From positions 62,001 through 126,000 of the forward strand of contig JACCXN010000009.1 of NCBI GenBank assembly GCA_013696965.1: a stretch of DNA of 64,000 bases, given 5' to 3'. Made by a program: the position numbers and the translations under genes. The notes below the pieces were generated by a model that did no database searches, was not told where the DNA came from, and saw only the letters and a list, made by a program, of their open reading frames with translations. This DNA comes from Bacteroidota bacterium. Its GTDB lineage: Bacteria; Bacteroidota; Bacteroidia; JACCXN01. This document shows, piece after piece, positions 1 through 10,295 of this stretch. The first letter of the stretch is position 1, and each line of letters begins with the position of its first letter.

Positions 1-3000
1 TGAAGTTTTTATTAAAGGTGGGAGGTATTACATAATCAGCGAATCCACTGTTATTTCTTATCTGTACTTCGTTAAACATCCTGTCTAGGCTAGTAGAGAA
101 GGACAGCCTGCTTGGCATTAAATTGAAATTAAAATCAGTGATGAGCTTAGCATATTTAGATTTATTAAGCAATTTAGATTTTGAAAAAGGCTTGATGTTT
201 TTTGGCGAAGTGGAAAAACTATACATTACAGCACCACGATAAAGCTTGGTTTCATTGTATTCTGTATTAATGTCACGCTTAAATATTTCATTGTAAGAGT
301 AGGTGAAGGATAAATTTTCCACATCATATATCCTGCTTTTAGAGGCTCCCTTGCCTTTTTCTTTTTTTACATTGGCAAAATTGATGCTTCGTCTGCGGGT
401 GTAGTCCTGTACCGATTCCTTAATTGAATCCCTTACTGATTTATCATCGATTTTCAAAAGATCATCAAATTCAATATCCGGGTCATTTGGATGAAATTGG
501 GGATTAATAAAACCTTCGGAATAACCAAGGAACATAGGGATACTTAAATTAAAATTCTCAGGTAAAAGTCTGCCCATTCTGAAATTACCAGAAAGATCAT
601 AGGATCTAATATCTGCCCTTTGTCTTTCACTGATCTTCTTTTCTATTGAACCAAAGCCAGGAGTACTCATATTTCCGGCAACGGTTACATCTCCAAAATC
701 AGCAAGCTTTGCAGATACTCTTCCTGTAGTTGCCCATCCATTTCTTTTATCAAAATCCGAGAGCCTTAACTCATTCACCCATATTTCAACACACTTAGCA
801 AAGCCATCATCACTGTCATCTGTTCCTTCTTTTTTAGGATTTCTAACCCCAATCATAATTGAACTGATTTCACTTAACTGAGGATTTCCCACTACAGCTA
901 ATACATGTTCCCCATTTTTTCGTGTATAAGGAATATTAAAAGGTACCTGGGCTGCATTTCTGTCCAGTTTAAGGGCTGTAAGCAATTCAAAAGGAAGATC
1001 AATTTCATTTATAAGCGGCCAAACTTTAATTCTATCTGCCTCCGAATCACCATTGTATTTACCAGGCGGGGTAACCACCAGGGGTATTTCATATTCGTAA
1101 TAATTTTCATTGTAGTCTCTTCCCAATCTTACGAACAACCTTAAATCACCATCATTAAGTACTTGATTGTTTAATGCCTCTGCATGAACAAACATTTTTA
1201 GCTTTTTATAGGATCTTACATCAAAATTTGTATTTCTGTAAGCGGCCTTTGCATCTCCATCCTCAAGATCACAGGCTTTTAAAACCATTGATTGTTCATT
1301 TAATCTTCTTAATTGAGGGTTAGCAGCATCAATTACTCGGTCTATTCCAGGAGGCAAAATATAATTTACAGGAGTTTTCACTCCATTTTCTTCAATATTC
1401 ACTGCTCCAACATCAAAAAGGGTGGAACCCGAAGCATCATCCGCAAGGTATTCACCTGGTGATCTAAGATCATAAAGATATTTTCGCCATTCTCCACGAA
1501 CAAGTTCAAGTCTTCCAAAACGACAAATTACTGAATCTGTAAAACCTGTTAAAAACATTCTTACAAACCGTATAGAGGTAAAATCCTGAATCCCTCCAAT
1601 TACTTTTTCCGGGTTACGAACAGGGATTTTAAACTGATACCAGTCCACATCAATTTGCTCTCCGTCTTTTGTTTTGCCTGATCCTGTTACTTTATCCGTT
1701 ATGTAATTCTGTCCAACCACCATATCCTGTGGCCTTAAACTTACCTTGTACTGGTAATAACTTTCATTTGTACTTAATGTATTGTCACGATTTATGTCTT
1801 CAATGTTTGGAGATGGTGATGAAGCAGTTGGAAATGCTTCTGTTTCGTTTTGGCTTGTTTTGGAATTTCCTTCAACCCCATTAAACTCTTTATATCTTTC
1901 AAGAATATTTCTTTGATCATCATCTTGTGCAGTTCCCCTGAAGTATTTAAAATTATCTCCCGAAGGATCCTGTAATGCCTTTTGATAAGCCGGGCTATTA
2001 ACTCCATATATACTGGCAATATTTGCAAGATAAATATTATCAAAAAAAGTTTTTTCATCCTCATCGGATAACCCATCATACCCAATATCTTGAAAAGGCC
2101 TTGCTTCCTCCTTGGTATCAAAAGCATTAACAAGGGACTGAAGAGAAGAAACCCGCCCCCATGCAGTGGTGTCAACATTGGTAACGCTAGCGGTTGTAGG
2201 CAATCCATGCTCAAAACTTTTTCGATCATCTCTTAATATATCCTCTGAAATGTTACCAAGATTGAAATATAAATCTCCTCCCGAATGTGTTGCTACCCCA
2301 TTATCAGAATGAAAGGGGTCCATTACCCAAAACTGTATATATTCAATATTCGCAGTTTCGAAGTCATTCTGGTCAATCTTTCGCATAATACCCGCCCAAC
2401 GACTTGCCGGATCATTCAATAATCCATTTTGATCAATACCAGCAGAATAAGCTGAGGGTTGAACATCATAATTATAAGGCCCTTTTTCATTTGGATAAAG
2501 TGCAAGGTCAAGAACAGGCATATTCATAACTTGCCCTTGAGGTGGAACCCTGTTAGGAAAAATTTCTGTTTCCAGAATCTCCCTCATATAATGATTGGAT
2601 TGCATTTCAGAGCCTTTTATATGCGTAGGCGTTAAATTATTGTCTCTCCAAAACAAGGGGTCAATTGTATACCAGGCTAGCTTTGCCCTGTTAAAACCAT
2701 ATCTAAGGTCATTAACGAAATTCGCTTCTGGAAATAAATTTGTTTGCTTTTGAGGAGTACTAGCAAGGCTCCAGGCAAAACTAGATCGAATATCAATCAC
2801 AGATTGGCTTCCTTCAAAATCATCAAGGTAAGAAACTCCTTCCTTGCCTATTGCCTTTGAATTACCCGGAATTAAATGAGCGAATTCTCCCTGAAAAGTA
2901 ATTGTTGACATTTCTTTTGTAGCAAGAAATGGAAGCTTGTCTACTAATTTAGTTAGTATAGGAGCATCAGTGCGGTAGTTTGCATCAAGACCCCAAATGG

Positions 3001-5359
3001 TATTTGACATGGGTTCATCACCGAAATTTACTTTTTGGGTTAATGGTCTTTCTGTCAAATTCATTATAGTTGCACCTACAGTAAAATCATTGCTTATCTT
3101 ATAGTCCAAATGAGTACCAAACAAGGATTTAGACTGAATTGCAAAAAGCTGGTTACTTTCAAGGGAAACCTTAATTGGAGTATTTGACTCCAAAAGACTT
3201 GCATTAATAATTTTCACCCTTCCTAAGGTATAATCAACTGTGTAGTCGGAACCTTCTACTAAAGTCGCTCCCCCTGCAGTAACTACAACTGAACCCTGTG
3301 GAACATTCATTGCATTAAGTGAAATTTCAGAACTACTGGTTGATTGATAGGAACCTTTTATTCTAAACCTATTAAGATCAGGCCTCTGTTGGGCAGCAAT
3401 CTTGGTTGTATCGTAAAGGGGCTCAAAAACATATTTATTTGCAACTGTTTGCAAATTATCATCCCCACCTGTAATCTGCTTTCTCAAATGACTCCCAAAA
3501 GGTTCAATAACAGGAAAGTAAATTCTTCCGTTTTGTGGGTTAATTGTTCGTCCGGGTAAAAAATCAAAAACCCCATCTGAGGATGCATCTTCCTGAGCAT
3601 TTAATCGGTCGAGCCCAAGAACCTGAATTAATGGCCTTCCCCTATATGCCCCTTCAGGTAAATAAGGGATGTTTATACCTTGCTCAATACTGTTATAAAC
3701 AACATCCAATTTAAAGCCTTCCTTATTGACGCTATATGCACCAATGGAATAAATATTTTTCATCATTAAATCCCACAAAGGAATCTGAGTATTTAAATTA
3801 GTGCTTTTAAGTAACTTCAATACAAGTGCTTTTTCTCCATTTATACCATCTGTGGAAAACTCCCCTACTTGATAAATATCTGGAGAACCACCTACAGTAT
3901 ATTGAAAAGCCACAGAAAGAACCTGGTCAGGATTTAAGGTTTGATTAAGTGAAATAAATCCTAACTGAGGATGGAAAGTATATTCAGCAGGAGTTAACAA
4001 TCTGGCTCCTTGTGCCACATCATAATCAATGGCAAATTCAAGCTGAGTTTGATTATTTAGATATGAATTGGCTTGTAAGAAATTCCTTACAGGTTCCAAA
4101 TTGCTGACTTTGTCATAAAGACTATTCACTTTATTGTCAGGATATGTTCCGGAATTTTGTGTTATATATCCTGATTGATGATAAAAATTTGGTTCACCCA
4201 AATCCATAAAACCTACAACATTACGAATGTTTGTAGTGGAGGAAATATTGGTATTTGTAATCCAAACCTCAACCTTTGTAATATTAACAGTGGAACTGAT
4301 AATTGGCATTGTTGCCATGGAATTGTCATAATTTTCCCTGAAATAATTAGCAAGAAAAAAGTGCTTGTTATATTCATAATTGTCGGCAGAAATATCAAAA
4401 TAACTGGTTTGTGCACCACCCGAAGTTTCAACCTCCTGCTTTTTCCCCCTTTGTTGAGAGAAAACACTTGTTACAGTTAATCTTCCGAACTGCAATTGAG
4501 TTTTAATCCCAAACAAACTTTGGCTACCGGTAATTAGGGATCCGGTAAGTGGAAGATTAACATTTCCTGCTTCTATTTTTTTAATGATTTCATCTTCATA
4601 ACCAGTATATTCTAGTTTCATTTGATTTTCAAAATCAAATGTTGCTTCTGTATTGTAGCTGGTTGTAAGTTTTAATTTTTCACCGATATTTCCAACTACA
4701 TTAAGTTGAATTTTTTGATTGAAATCAAATGCTGTTTGTCGCCTGTTCCTTTCAGGTATAGCAGGATTATCAATCCTATTGGACATAACCCCAAAAATCA
4801 ACTCTGCTGTTCCCTGAGGTTTAATATCTACAATATTCCCCCCAAATATTCGGTCAAAAGCCTCTCCCCCTACATGAATTTTTGGAATAATGGGATTTTC
4901 TTTGTCAATGGTCTCTGCATCAATTTTTTGTCGCCAATAATCCTTGGTAGACTTATCCATTTTGTAATTGACGTATTCATCAAAAGTCATATAAACAGGG
5001 CTTCTGTAATTCCTATCGCCTAACTTTTGTTCATAATTGTAATTTCCTGTTTCAACATCATACGAAAATTCACTTTGTATATTTGATGGGTCCTTTAAAT
5101 ACATAGAACCATTGGAACCAGAACTAGGGAAAGGATCCCAACTTTGATCATTAAATGGAAAAGGAAGTGGTTCAGACTCCTTAGTGTTGGGAATTGTATC
5201 ATCGAGGGTCAAAATAGATTGACCTTCCGTTTTCTCATCTCCAGCTTCTAGAGCATAAAGATATTCTGCCGGAGAGATTTCTGCATTTGAAACCCAGGCA
5301 ATTGTAAAAAACGAAATAGCCGACAATGCGGAAATAATAATGTTTCTGCTGTTTTTCAA
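1..5359 (-). CDS. sprA: T9SS outer-membrane translocon SprA (C-terminus outside window)
   Basis: SprA (Sov in Porphyromonas) is the giant outer-membrane pore through which T9SS cargo and gliding adhesins leave the cell. The minus-strand frame stays open from the window edge to a TTG at 5357-5359. About 1786 residues are visible, against roughly 2,400 in known members, so the C-terminal quarter is missing. An in-frame TAG lies two codons upstream of the TTG and no ATG is close, so the TTG is the best start. It opens with Lys-Asn-Ser-Arg-Asn and a hydrophobic stretch ending in SNA, a plausible signal peptide of about 26 residues. The rest is strand-rich, with family-typical phrases such as SYLDDFEGSQS near the middle. 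ruvA and maeB lie upstream on the same strand, an order I recall from Flavobacterium. Family assignment is firm; the start is inferred. Confidence 0.93.
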   Translation of the reverse strand, partial: MKNSRNIIISALSAISFFTIAWVSNAEISPAEYLYALEAGDEKTEGQSILTLDDTIPNTKESEPLPFPFNDQSWDPFPSSGSNGSMYLKDPSNIQSEFSYDVETGNYNYEQKLGDRNYRSPVYMTFDEYVNYKMDKSTKDYWRQKIDAETIDKENPIIPKIHVGGEAFDRIFGGNIVDIKPQGTAELIFGVMSNRIDNPAIPERNRRQTAFDFNQKIQLNVVGNIGEKLKLTTSYNTEATFDFENQMKLEYTGYEDEIIKKIEAGNVNLPLTGSLITGSQSLFGIKTQLQFGRLTVTSVFSQQRGKKQEVETSGGAQTSYFDISADNYEYNKHFFLANYFRENYDNSMATMPIISSTVNITKVEVWITNTNISSTTNIRNVVGFMDLGEPNFYHQSGYITQNSGTYPDNKVNSLYDKVSNLEPVRNFLQANSYLNNQTQLEFAIDYDVAQGARLLTPAEYTFHPQLGFISLNQTLNPDQVLSVAFQYTVGGSPDIYQVGEFSTDGINGEKALVLKLLKSTNLNTQIPLWDLMMKNIYSIGAYSVNKEGFKLDVVYNSIEQGINIPYLPEGAYRGRPLIQVLGLDRLNAQEDASSDGVFDFLPGRTINPQNGRIYFPVIEPFGSHLRKQITGGDDNLQTVANKYVFEPLYDTTKIAAQQRPDLNRFRIKGSYQSTSSSEISLNAMNVPQGSVVVTAGGATLVEGSDYTVDYTLGRVKIINASLLESNTPIKVSLESNQLFAIQSKSLFGTHLDYKISNDFTVGATIMNLTERPLTQKVNFGDEPMSNTIWGLDANYRTDAPILTKLVDKLPFLATKEMSTITFQGEFAHLIPGNSKAIGKEGVSYLDDFEGSQSVIDIRSSFAWSLASTPQKQTNLFPEANFVNDLRYGFNRAKLAWYTIDPLFWRDNNLTPTHIKGSEMQSNHYMREILETEIFPNRVPPQGQVMNMPVLDLALYPNEKGPYNYDVQPSAYSAGIDQNGLLNDPASRWAGIMRKIDQNDFETANIEYIQFWVMDPFHSDNGVATHSGGDLYFNLGNISEDILRDDRKSFEHGLPTTASVTNVDTTAWGRVSSLQSLVNAFDTKEEARPFQDIGYDGLSDEDEKTFFDNIYLANIASIYGVNSPAYQKALQDPSGDNFKYFRGTAQDDDQRNILERYKEFNGVEGNSKTSQNETEAFPTASSPSPNIEDINRDNTLSTNESYYQYKVSLRPQDMVVGQNYITDKVTGSGKTKDGEQIDVDWYQFKIPVRNPEKVIGGIQDFTSIRFVRMFLTGFTDSVICRFGRLELVRGEWRKYLYDLRSPGEYLADDASGSTLFDVGAVNIEENGVKTPVNYILPPGIDRVIDAANPQLRRLNEQSMVLKACDLEDGDAKAAYRNTNFDVRSYKKLKMFVHAEALNNQVLNDGDLRLFVRLGRDYNENYYEYEIPLVVTPPGKYNGDSEADRIKVWPLINEIDLPFELLTALKLDRNAAQVPFNIPYTRKNGEHVLAVVGNPQLSEISSIMIGVRNPKKEGTDDSDDGFAKCVEIWVNELRLSDFDKRNGWATTGRVSAKLADFGDVTVAGNMSTPGFGSIEKKISERQRADIRSYDLSGNFRMGRLLPENFNLSIPMFLGYSEGFINPQFHPNDPDIEFDDLLKIDDKSVRDSIKESVQDYTRRRSINFANVKKEKGKGASKSRIYDVENLSFTYSYNEIFKRDINTEYNETKLYRGAVMYSFSTSPKNIKPFSKSKLLNKSKYAKLITDFNFNLMPSRLSFSTSLDRMFNEVQIRNNSGFADYVIPPTFNKNF

Positions 5360-5505
5360 CTGCTAGGCTGTTTATTTTTTTAGAAAATGAATTTCTAATT
5401 TAAGTAGATATTCAATCGATAGGCTATAGCAGTTTTATATTTTTCATAGGAGAAATAAAGATGAATATACACCTTTTTTTATTTATTAACAATAGGGTTT
5501 TTATA

Positions 5506-6096
5506 TTACAAACTTTTTAATGCATCCTTAATTAATTGCTCAACCAATAACTCATGCTCACTATTTTTTATTGCTTTGTCAACTGCCTTTTCTGCAGCCA
5601 ATTTTCCAAAACCTAGCATTACCAATGCAGACAGAGCTTCATTTCTGGTATTATTTGTTTGCGTTAATTCTATTCCTTGCAATAAGGATTCTTTTGAGAG
5701 TTTATCTTTCAAATCAACAATTAACCTTTGAGCTGATTTAAGACTGACTCCCTTAACCCTTTGCAGCAATGTTACATCTCCATTTGAAATTGCTTGTATG
5801 ATCTCTCTGGGATTTAAGGAAGATAAAACCATTCGTGCCGTACCAGGTCCAATTCCTGAAACAGAAATCAGGTTTTTAAATAGATTTCTTTCTTCATTGT
5901 CTGCAAAACCGTATAGAATTGGGGTTCCCTCCCTTGCAACAATATGCAGGTGAGCAAATAATTTAACACGATTCCCTTCTGTTAAAACAGAAAAGGTATT
6001 GAGTGAAATATTAAGGTAATAACCAACTCCGCCGCAATCTATCACTGCATAAGTAGGTGTTTTTTCTACAAGTTTGCCTTCTAAATGAGTTATCAT
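5506..6096 (-). CDS. ruvA: Holliday junction branch-migration protein RuvA
   Basis: RuvA binds the four-way Holliday junction and loads the RuvB helicase during recombinational repair. The product has 196 residues, normal for the family. The N-terminal OB-fold covers about residues 1-63. Two helix-hairpin-helix motifs follow: GIGPGTA at 81-87 and VKGVSLKSA at 114-122. A C-terminal RuvB-contact domain covers about 145-196. It starts with ATG 12 bases after the maeB stop, which suggests one transcript. ruvB is also in the window (19343-20377), but not adjacent; ruvC is not seen. Confidence 0.96.
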   Translation of the reverse strand: MITHLEGKLVEKTPTYAVIDCGGVGYYLNISLNTFSVLTEGNRVKLFAHLHIVAREGTPILYGFADNEERNLFKNLISVSGIGPGTARMVLSSLNPREIIQAISNGDVTLLQRVKGVSLKSAQRLIVDLKDKLSKESLLQGIELTQTNNTRNEALSALVMLGFGKLAAEKAVDKAIKNSEHELLVEQLIKDALKSL

Positions 6097-6107
6097 AGTA
6101 TAGGTAA

Positions 6108-8384
6108 TTATTTTCTGATTCTTGACTGGGCATCCACTACAGCAATGGTTACCATATTTACAATTTCTCTAATTGAACTTCCGAGTTGAAGTATATGTAC
6201 GGGCTTTTTCATTCCGATCAAAATCGGCCCAATTGCTTCTGCTGCACCCAATTCCTGTATAAGTTTATAGGCTATATTTCCTGAAACAAGGTTTGGGAAT
6301 ATCAAAACATTTGCATTGCGATCAGCCAATTGTGAAAATGGAAATTGTTCATTGCGCAATTCTTTATTTAAAGCCATATTTGCCTGCATTTCCCCATCAA
6401 CAACAAGATCAGGATGGTTTTTATGTAAAAAGGAAACCGCTTCTCTTATTTTGCGTGTCTCATCACTTTCCGAGGAACCAAAATTGGAATATGAAAGCAT
6501 AGCAACATGAGGTTGAATACTAAGTTGTTTAACTGCTTCAGCTGTAAGTAAAGTTATATCAACCAGATCTTCAACAGTAGGATTCACATTTACTGTTGTA
6601 TCAGCAAAAAACAAAGGCCCAGACTTGGTAATCATTATATACATTCCTGCAACTCTTCTTACATCTGCCCTTTTACCAATAATTTGAAGAGCAGGCCTTA
6701 TTGTATCGGGATATTTTCTGGTTAGGCCAGAAATTAATGCATCTGCCTCACCCATTTCCACCATCATTGATCCAAAATAATTTCTTTCCTGCATTACTTT
6801 CCTGGCTTCATATAAAGTAAAACCACGTCTTTTCCTTTTATTAAAAAGAATATCTCCGAAAGTTTTTCTTCTCTCCTCCTCTTGCTTACTTCTAGGATCT
6901 ATGATTTGAATATGACCCAAATCCAAAGCGTTTTCCTTTATCAAATGTTTTATTTTTTCCTTATCTCCTAAAAGTATCGGAACGGCTATACCTTCATCTG
7001 AAACTATCTGGGCTGCTTTTAAAATTTTATAATTATCTGCTTCTGCAAAAACAACCCTTTGTGGATTTTGTTTGGCCTTGTTGGTTATATTCCTGATTAA
7101 TTTGTTGTCAAGGCCAAGTCGTTTTTTAAGTTCTTCATTATATGCTTCCCAATCAGTAATAATATTACGGGCAACACCTGATTTAATTGCAGCTTTGGCC
7201 ACTGCAGGAGCAACATTTGTAATAAGCCTTGGATCAAGTGGTTTTGGAATTATATAATCACTTCCGAACATAATGTTTTTTGAATCATAGGCAACATTTA
7301 CTATTTCAGGAACATTTTCTTTCGCAAGGGCTGCAATGGATTTTACTGCTGCCAGCTTCATTTCTTCATTTATACAGGTTGCCCTTACATCTAGTGCTCC
7401 CCGGAAAATATATGGAAAGCCAAGTACATTGTTTACCTGGTTAGGGTAATCAGATCTGCCAGTTGCCAAAATTATATCTTTTCTTGCTGCAATGGCATCT
7501 TTATATGCAATTTCAGGATCAGGATTGGCAAGAGCAAATACAATAGGTTTTTTAGCCATTGATTTAACCATGGCAACTGAAACAACATTACCTTTTGAAA
7601 GACCAAGAAAAACATCTGCATTTTTCATAGATTCCTCTAAAGTGTATATATTTCTAGAAGTAGCAAAATATTTTTTCTGTACATCCAAATCTGCAATATC
7701 CTTTCGTATCACACCTTTGCTATCACACATTACCAGGTTATCCAATTTTGCACCCATTGCAATATATAGTTTTGCACAAGATATGGCAGAAGCCCCAGCA
7801 CCATTTACTACTATTTTAACTTTTTCAATTTTTTTCCCAGCAATTTCAAGTGCATTTAACAGGGCTGCCGATGTTATAATAGCAGTGCCATGCTGATCAT
7901 CATGCATTATTGGAATATCAAGTTCCTCTTTTAATCTTCTTTCTATCTCAAAACATTCGGGAGCTTTAATATCTTCCAAATTAATTCCTCCAAAAGTAGG
8001 GGCTATTGCTTTTACCGTATTTACAAATAGATCAATATCCTTTGCATCTACTTCAATATCAAAAACATCTATGTCTGCAAAAATTTTAAACAACAATCCT
8101 TTTCCCTCCATAACGGGCTTTGAAGCCTCTGGGCCAATATCCCCCAGACCTAAAACTGCAGTTCCATTCGAAATTACTGCAACAAGGTTTCCCTTCGCAG
8201 TATATTTATATACGTCTTCTTTATTTTTTTCTATTTTAAGACAAGGTTCAGCTACCCCTGGGCTATAGGCCAATGAAAGATCCCGTTGTGAACTGTATGG
8301 TTTAGTGGGTACAACTTCAATTTTCCCAGGTCTACCCTGAGAATGATAATCTAATGCCTCTTGTTTTCTGATTTTAACTCCCAT
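6108..8384 (-). CDS. maeB: NADP-dependent malic enzyme with phosphotransacetylase-like domain
   Basis: This enzyme decarboxylates malate to pyruvate and CO2 with NADP, supplying NADPH and pyruvate. At 758 residues it has the long MaeB layout: a malic N-domain (about 1-160, with the conserved NGTAVLGLGD segment), an NAD(P)-binding domain (about 165-400, with GAGASAIS as the dinucleotide loop), and a phosphate acetyl/butyryltransferase-type domain (about 430-758). In MaeB proteins the third domain is known to act mainly in regulation by acetyl-CoA. The gene heads a maeB-ruvA(-sprA) run. A -7 element at 8405-8412 on the minus strand would place the transcript start about 15 bases before the ATG. 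Confidence 0.95.
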   Translation of the reverse strand: MGVKIRKQEALDYHSQGRPGKIEVVPTKPYSSQRDLSLAYSPGVAEPCLKIEKNKEDVYKYTAKGNLVAVISNGTAVLGLGDIGPEASKPVMEGKGLLFKIFADIDVFDIEVDAKDIDLFVNTVKAIAPTFGGINLEDIKAPECFEIERRLKEELDIPIMHDDQHGTAIITSAALLNALEIAGKKIEKVKIVVNGAGASAISCAKLYIAMGAKLDNLVMCDSKGVIRKDIADLDVQKKYFATSRNIYTLEESMKNADVFLGLSKGNVVSVAMVKSMAKKPIVFALANPDPEIAYKDAIAARKDIILATGRSDYPNQVNNVLGFPYIFRGALDVRATCINEEMKLAAVKSIAALAKENVPEIVNVAYDSKNIMFGSDYIIPKPLDPRLITNVAPAVAKAAIKSGVARNIITDWEAYNEELKKRLGLDNKLIRNITNKAKQNPQRVVFAEADNYKILKAAQIVSDEGIAVPILLGDKEKIKHLIKENALDLGHIQIIDPRSKQEEERRKTFGDILFNKRKRRGFTLYEARKVMQERNYFGSMMVEMGEADALISGLTRKYPDTIRPALQIIGKRADVRRVAGMYIMITKSGPLFFADTTVNVNPTVEDLVDITLLTAEAVKQLSIQPHVAMLSYSNFGSSESDETRKIREAVSFLHKNHPDLVVDGEMQANMALNKELRNEQFPFSQLADRNANVLIFPNLVSGNIAYKLIQELGAAEAIGPILIGMKKPVHILQLGSSIREIVNMVTIAVVDAQSRIRK

Positions 8385-8404
8385 AACAGTATTTTAATAA
8401 CCGT

Positions 8405-8412
8405 CAAAAGTA
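8405..8412 (-). promoter_or_regulatory. Candidate -7 element for maeB
   Basis: Read on the minus strand the bases are TACTTTTG, an exact match to the Bacteroidota -7 consensus TAnnTTTG, 21 bases before the maeB ATG. No TTG is found at the usual 17-23 base spacing upstream, so only half of the promoter is supported. Confidence 0.45.
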
Positions 8413-8544
8413 ATAAAATTCGGCAATTTGTTAATTTCATTAATAAAATGATTGAATTAAATTTTATTTATTAATATTGTTTCTTGAACTTTGATTTACT
8501 TAAATTATTAATAGTGTTTAAATGCGGTAGTTCATAAAAGTAGG

Positions 8545-9231
8545 ATGACAAAAAAAGAACTGGTTGTATTTACGGGAGCTGGAATTAGCGCAGAAAGTGG
8601 CATAAAGACCTTCAGGGACAGTGGAGGCCTGTGGGAAGAATTTGATATATATGAAGTTGCAACTCCTGAGGCTTGGAATAAAAATCAAAAGTTAGTTCTG
8701 GAATTTTACAATGCACGAAGAAAGCAGGTTCTTTCTGCTATTCCTAATGCTGCCCATCTTGCATTAGTTCAACTTGAACAAAAATTCAATGTAAATATTA
8801 TTACCCAAAATATTGATGATTTACATGAAAGGGCTGGTTCAAAAAACGTTTTGCATCTTCATGGAGAAATAAATAAAGCACGAAGTACAATAGATCCTTT
8901 GTTAATATATCCAATAATAGGACACGAAATTAAATCAGGAGAAATATGTGAGAAGGGTTCTCAATTACGACCTCATATTGTTTGGTTTGGAGAGGAAGTG
9001 CCAGAAATGGAACAAGCTTTAAAATTTGTTAAAAAAGCCGATATTTTTATTGTTATTGGCACCTCTCTAAATGTTTTTCCCGCCGCTAGTTTAATATATA
9101 ATACCAGGTCTTCGGCACAAACCTATCTTATTGATCCAAATGCAGGAAATTTCGACAAACTCCCCAAATTAAAAGTAATACGAGAAAATGCATGTAAAGG
9201 AGTATGTATTTTGGCTGATTTGCTGATGTGA
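8545..9231 (+). CDS. Sir2-family NAD-dependent deacylase lacking the zinc cysteines
   Basis: Sirtuins remove acyl groups from lysines using NAD. The 228-residue product has the NAD loop GAGISAESGI (11-20), FRD at 23-25, TQNIDDLHERAG (87-98) and the catalytic His106 in LHLHGE. Tyr55 and Arg58 in FYNARR match the Tyr/Arg pair that lets class III sirtuins (E. coli CobB, SIRT5) accept succinyl or malonyl lysine. The small zinc domain that normally follows the catalytic His carries two CxxC pairs; here the equivalent stretch (about 107-150) has one Cys only, so zinc is unlikely to be bound. The start is an ATG (at 8545) with AGTAGG just upstream. It is divergent from maeB. Confidence 0.9.
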   Translation: MTKKELVVFTGAGISAESGIKTFRDSGGLWEEFDIYEVATPEAWNKNQKLVLEFYNARRKQVLSAIPNAAHLALVQLEQKFNVNIITQNIDDLHERAGSKNVLHLHGEINKARSTIDPLLIYPIIGHEIKSGEICEKGSQLRPHIVWFGEEVPEMEQALKFVKKADIFIVIGTSLNVFPAASLIYNTRSSAQTYLIDPNAGNFDKLPKLKVIRENACKGVCILADLLM

Positions 9232-9256
9232 ATTTTACTTGTACGTTTTATTATGT

Positions 9257-9264
9257 TATATTTG
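9257..9264 (+). promoter_or_regulatory. Candidate -7 element upstream of the T9SS cargo gene at 9389
   Basis: TATATTTG matches TAnnTTTG exactly. The nearest TTG upstream (9239-9241) leaves a gap of 15 bases, slightly short, and the leader to the ATG would be about 120 bases. It is a weak but reasonable promoter candidate. Confidence 0.35.
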
Positions 9265-9388
9265 AATTTCCAAAACTATTTTGATAAAATAGCAAGACAC
9301 AAACAGGAATGAACAATTTAAAAACAATGCTATGGCATTCATTAGTTCCTTAGAACAATAATTAAAAAAAACGAATAAATAAATCCAT

Positions 9389-10069
9389 ATGAAAAAAATT
9401 GCTGCTCTTTTAATTGGCATGCTTCCTTTTCTTCTTTTAGCTCAAAATTATACTGTATCACCTTCTAATTCTTTGGATATTGTTTTGAATATAGATGAAT
9501 ACAGTGGAAGACAAATATCTTTTGTAAACAATTTAAATAAAACAATCAATCTTGAGTGGCAATTAATCAGCAACAACTTAATAGCAGGATGGGATTATTC
9601 TCTATGCGATTATGGAACTTGCTATGCTGGAGTACCAAATTCAGGCGTAATGGATCCTATTGTTCCTGGGGATTCTGGCTTTGTCAAAATGAATATTACT
9701 CCATTAGATATCGAAGGTAGCGGAGTGCTTAAATTGATTGTTTTTGAAACAGGAACTACAACTAATCCGGATACACTTGTTTTTAATTACAATACATTTT
9801 CAACCAATGGCATAACTGACGGACCTTCAGAATTTGCTACTATTTCTGTTTTTCCAAATCCTGTTTCTGAAATCATTTTTATTAAAAATATACCAAGTCC
9901 TTCAACAATAAATTTGATGGATGTAACAGGCAAAACAATTCAAAAAATAGTTTCCAATTCAACAATTGAAAACATAAAAGTTGATTATCTATCTGATGGT
10001 TTATATTTTATTTCTATTGAAAATTCAATAAGCCAGAAACAAATTCATAAAATAATAGTAGGTCATTAA
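9389..10069 (+). CDS. Secreted protein with T9SS type A sorting domain
   Basis: A 226-residue exported protein of unknown function. A Lys-Lys signal peptide ends at LLLAQ (about residue 19). The middle part is beta-rich and holds the motif C-x4-CY (CDYGTCY). The last ~78 residues form a T9SS type A sorting domain: it opens with VFPNPVSE, has the DVTGK turn and the LSDGLYFISIE strand, and ends in a basic strand before the C-terminus. It should cross the inner membrane by Sec and the outer membrane by the T9SS encoded elsewhere in this window. It is a diverged paralogue of the convergent gene at 10357-11055, which shares the C-x4-CY region and the architecture. Confidence 0.85.
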   Translation: MKKIAALLIGMLPFLLLAQNYTVSPSNSLDIVLNIDEYSGRQISFVNNLNKTINLEWQLISNNLIAGWDYSLCDYGTCYAGVPNSGVMDPIVPGDSGFVKMNITPLDIEGSGVLKLIVFETGTTTNPDTLVFNYNTFSTNGITDGPSEFATISVFPNPVSEIIFIKNIPSPSTINLMDVTGKTIQKIVSNSTIENIKVDYLSDGLYFISIENSISQKQIHKIIVGH

Positions 10070-10295
10070 TTCAGCCATTTTATAGAATTTACAAAAAACA
10101 GCTTAATGTTTTTTGGTTTTTCTCCGCCCAGAACATCCTGTTTTTTTACCCATATTATTGGCGCTGAAATGTATAGGAAAATCGAAATTCTATTTACAGA
10201 GTTTGCTCATCAATTGTATCCTGTAATCAAATGAGCTTCCCAATTTGTTTGAATCAGCAAGGATAGGATTATGCTAATGGAGGGCTTTATTATAC

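Noticed and set aside
905-1144. Short plus-strand frame inside sprA
   Set aside because: It is antisense to the continuous sprA frame and has Ile/Phe-rich shadow composition; the same holds for the other plus-strand frames between 900 and 5100.
1792-2229. 145-residue minus-strand frame inside sprA
   Set aside because: It is an alternative reading of the sprA strand; the sprA frame itself is open and matches the family throughout this stretch.
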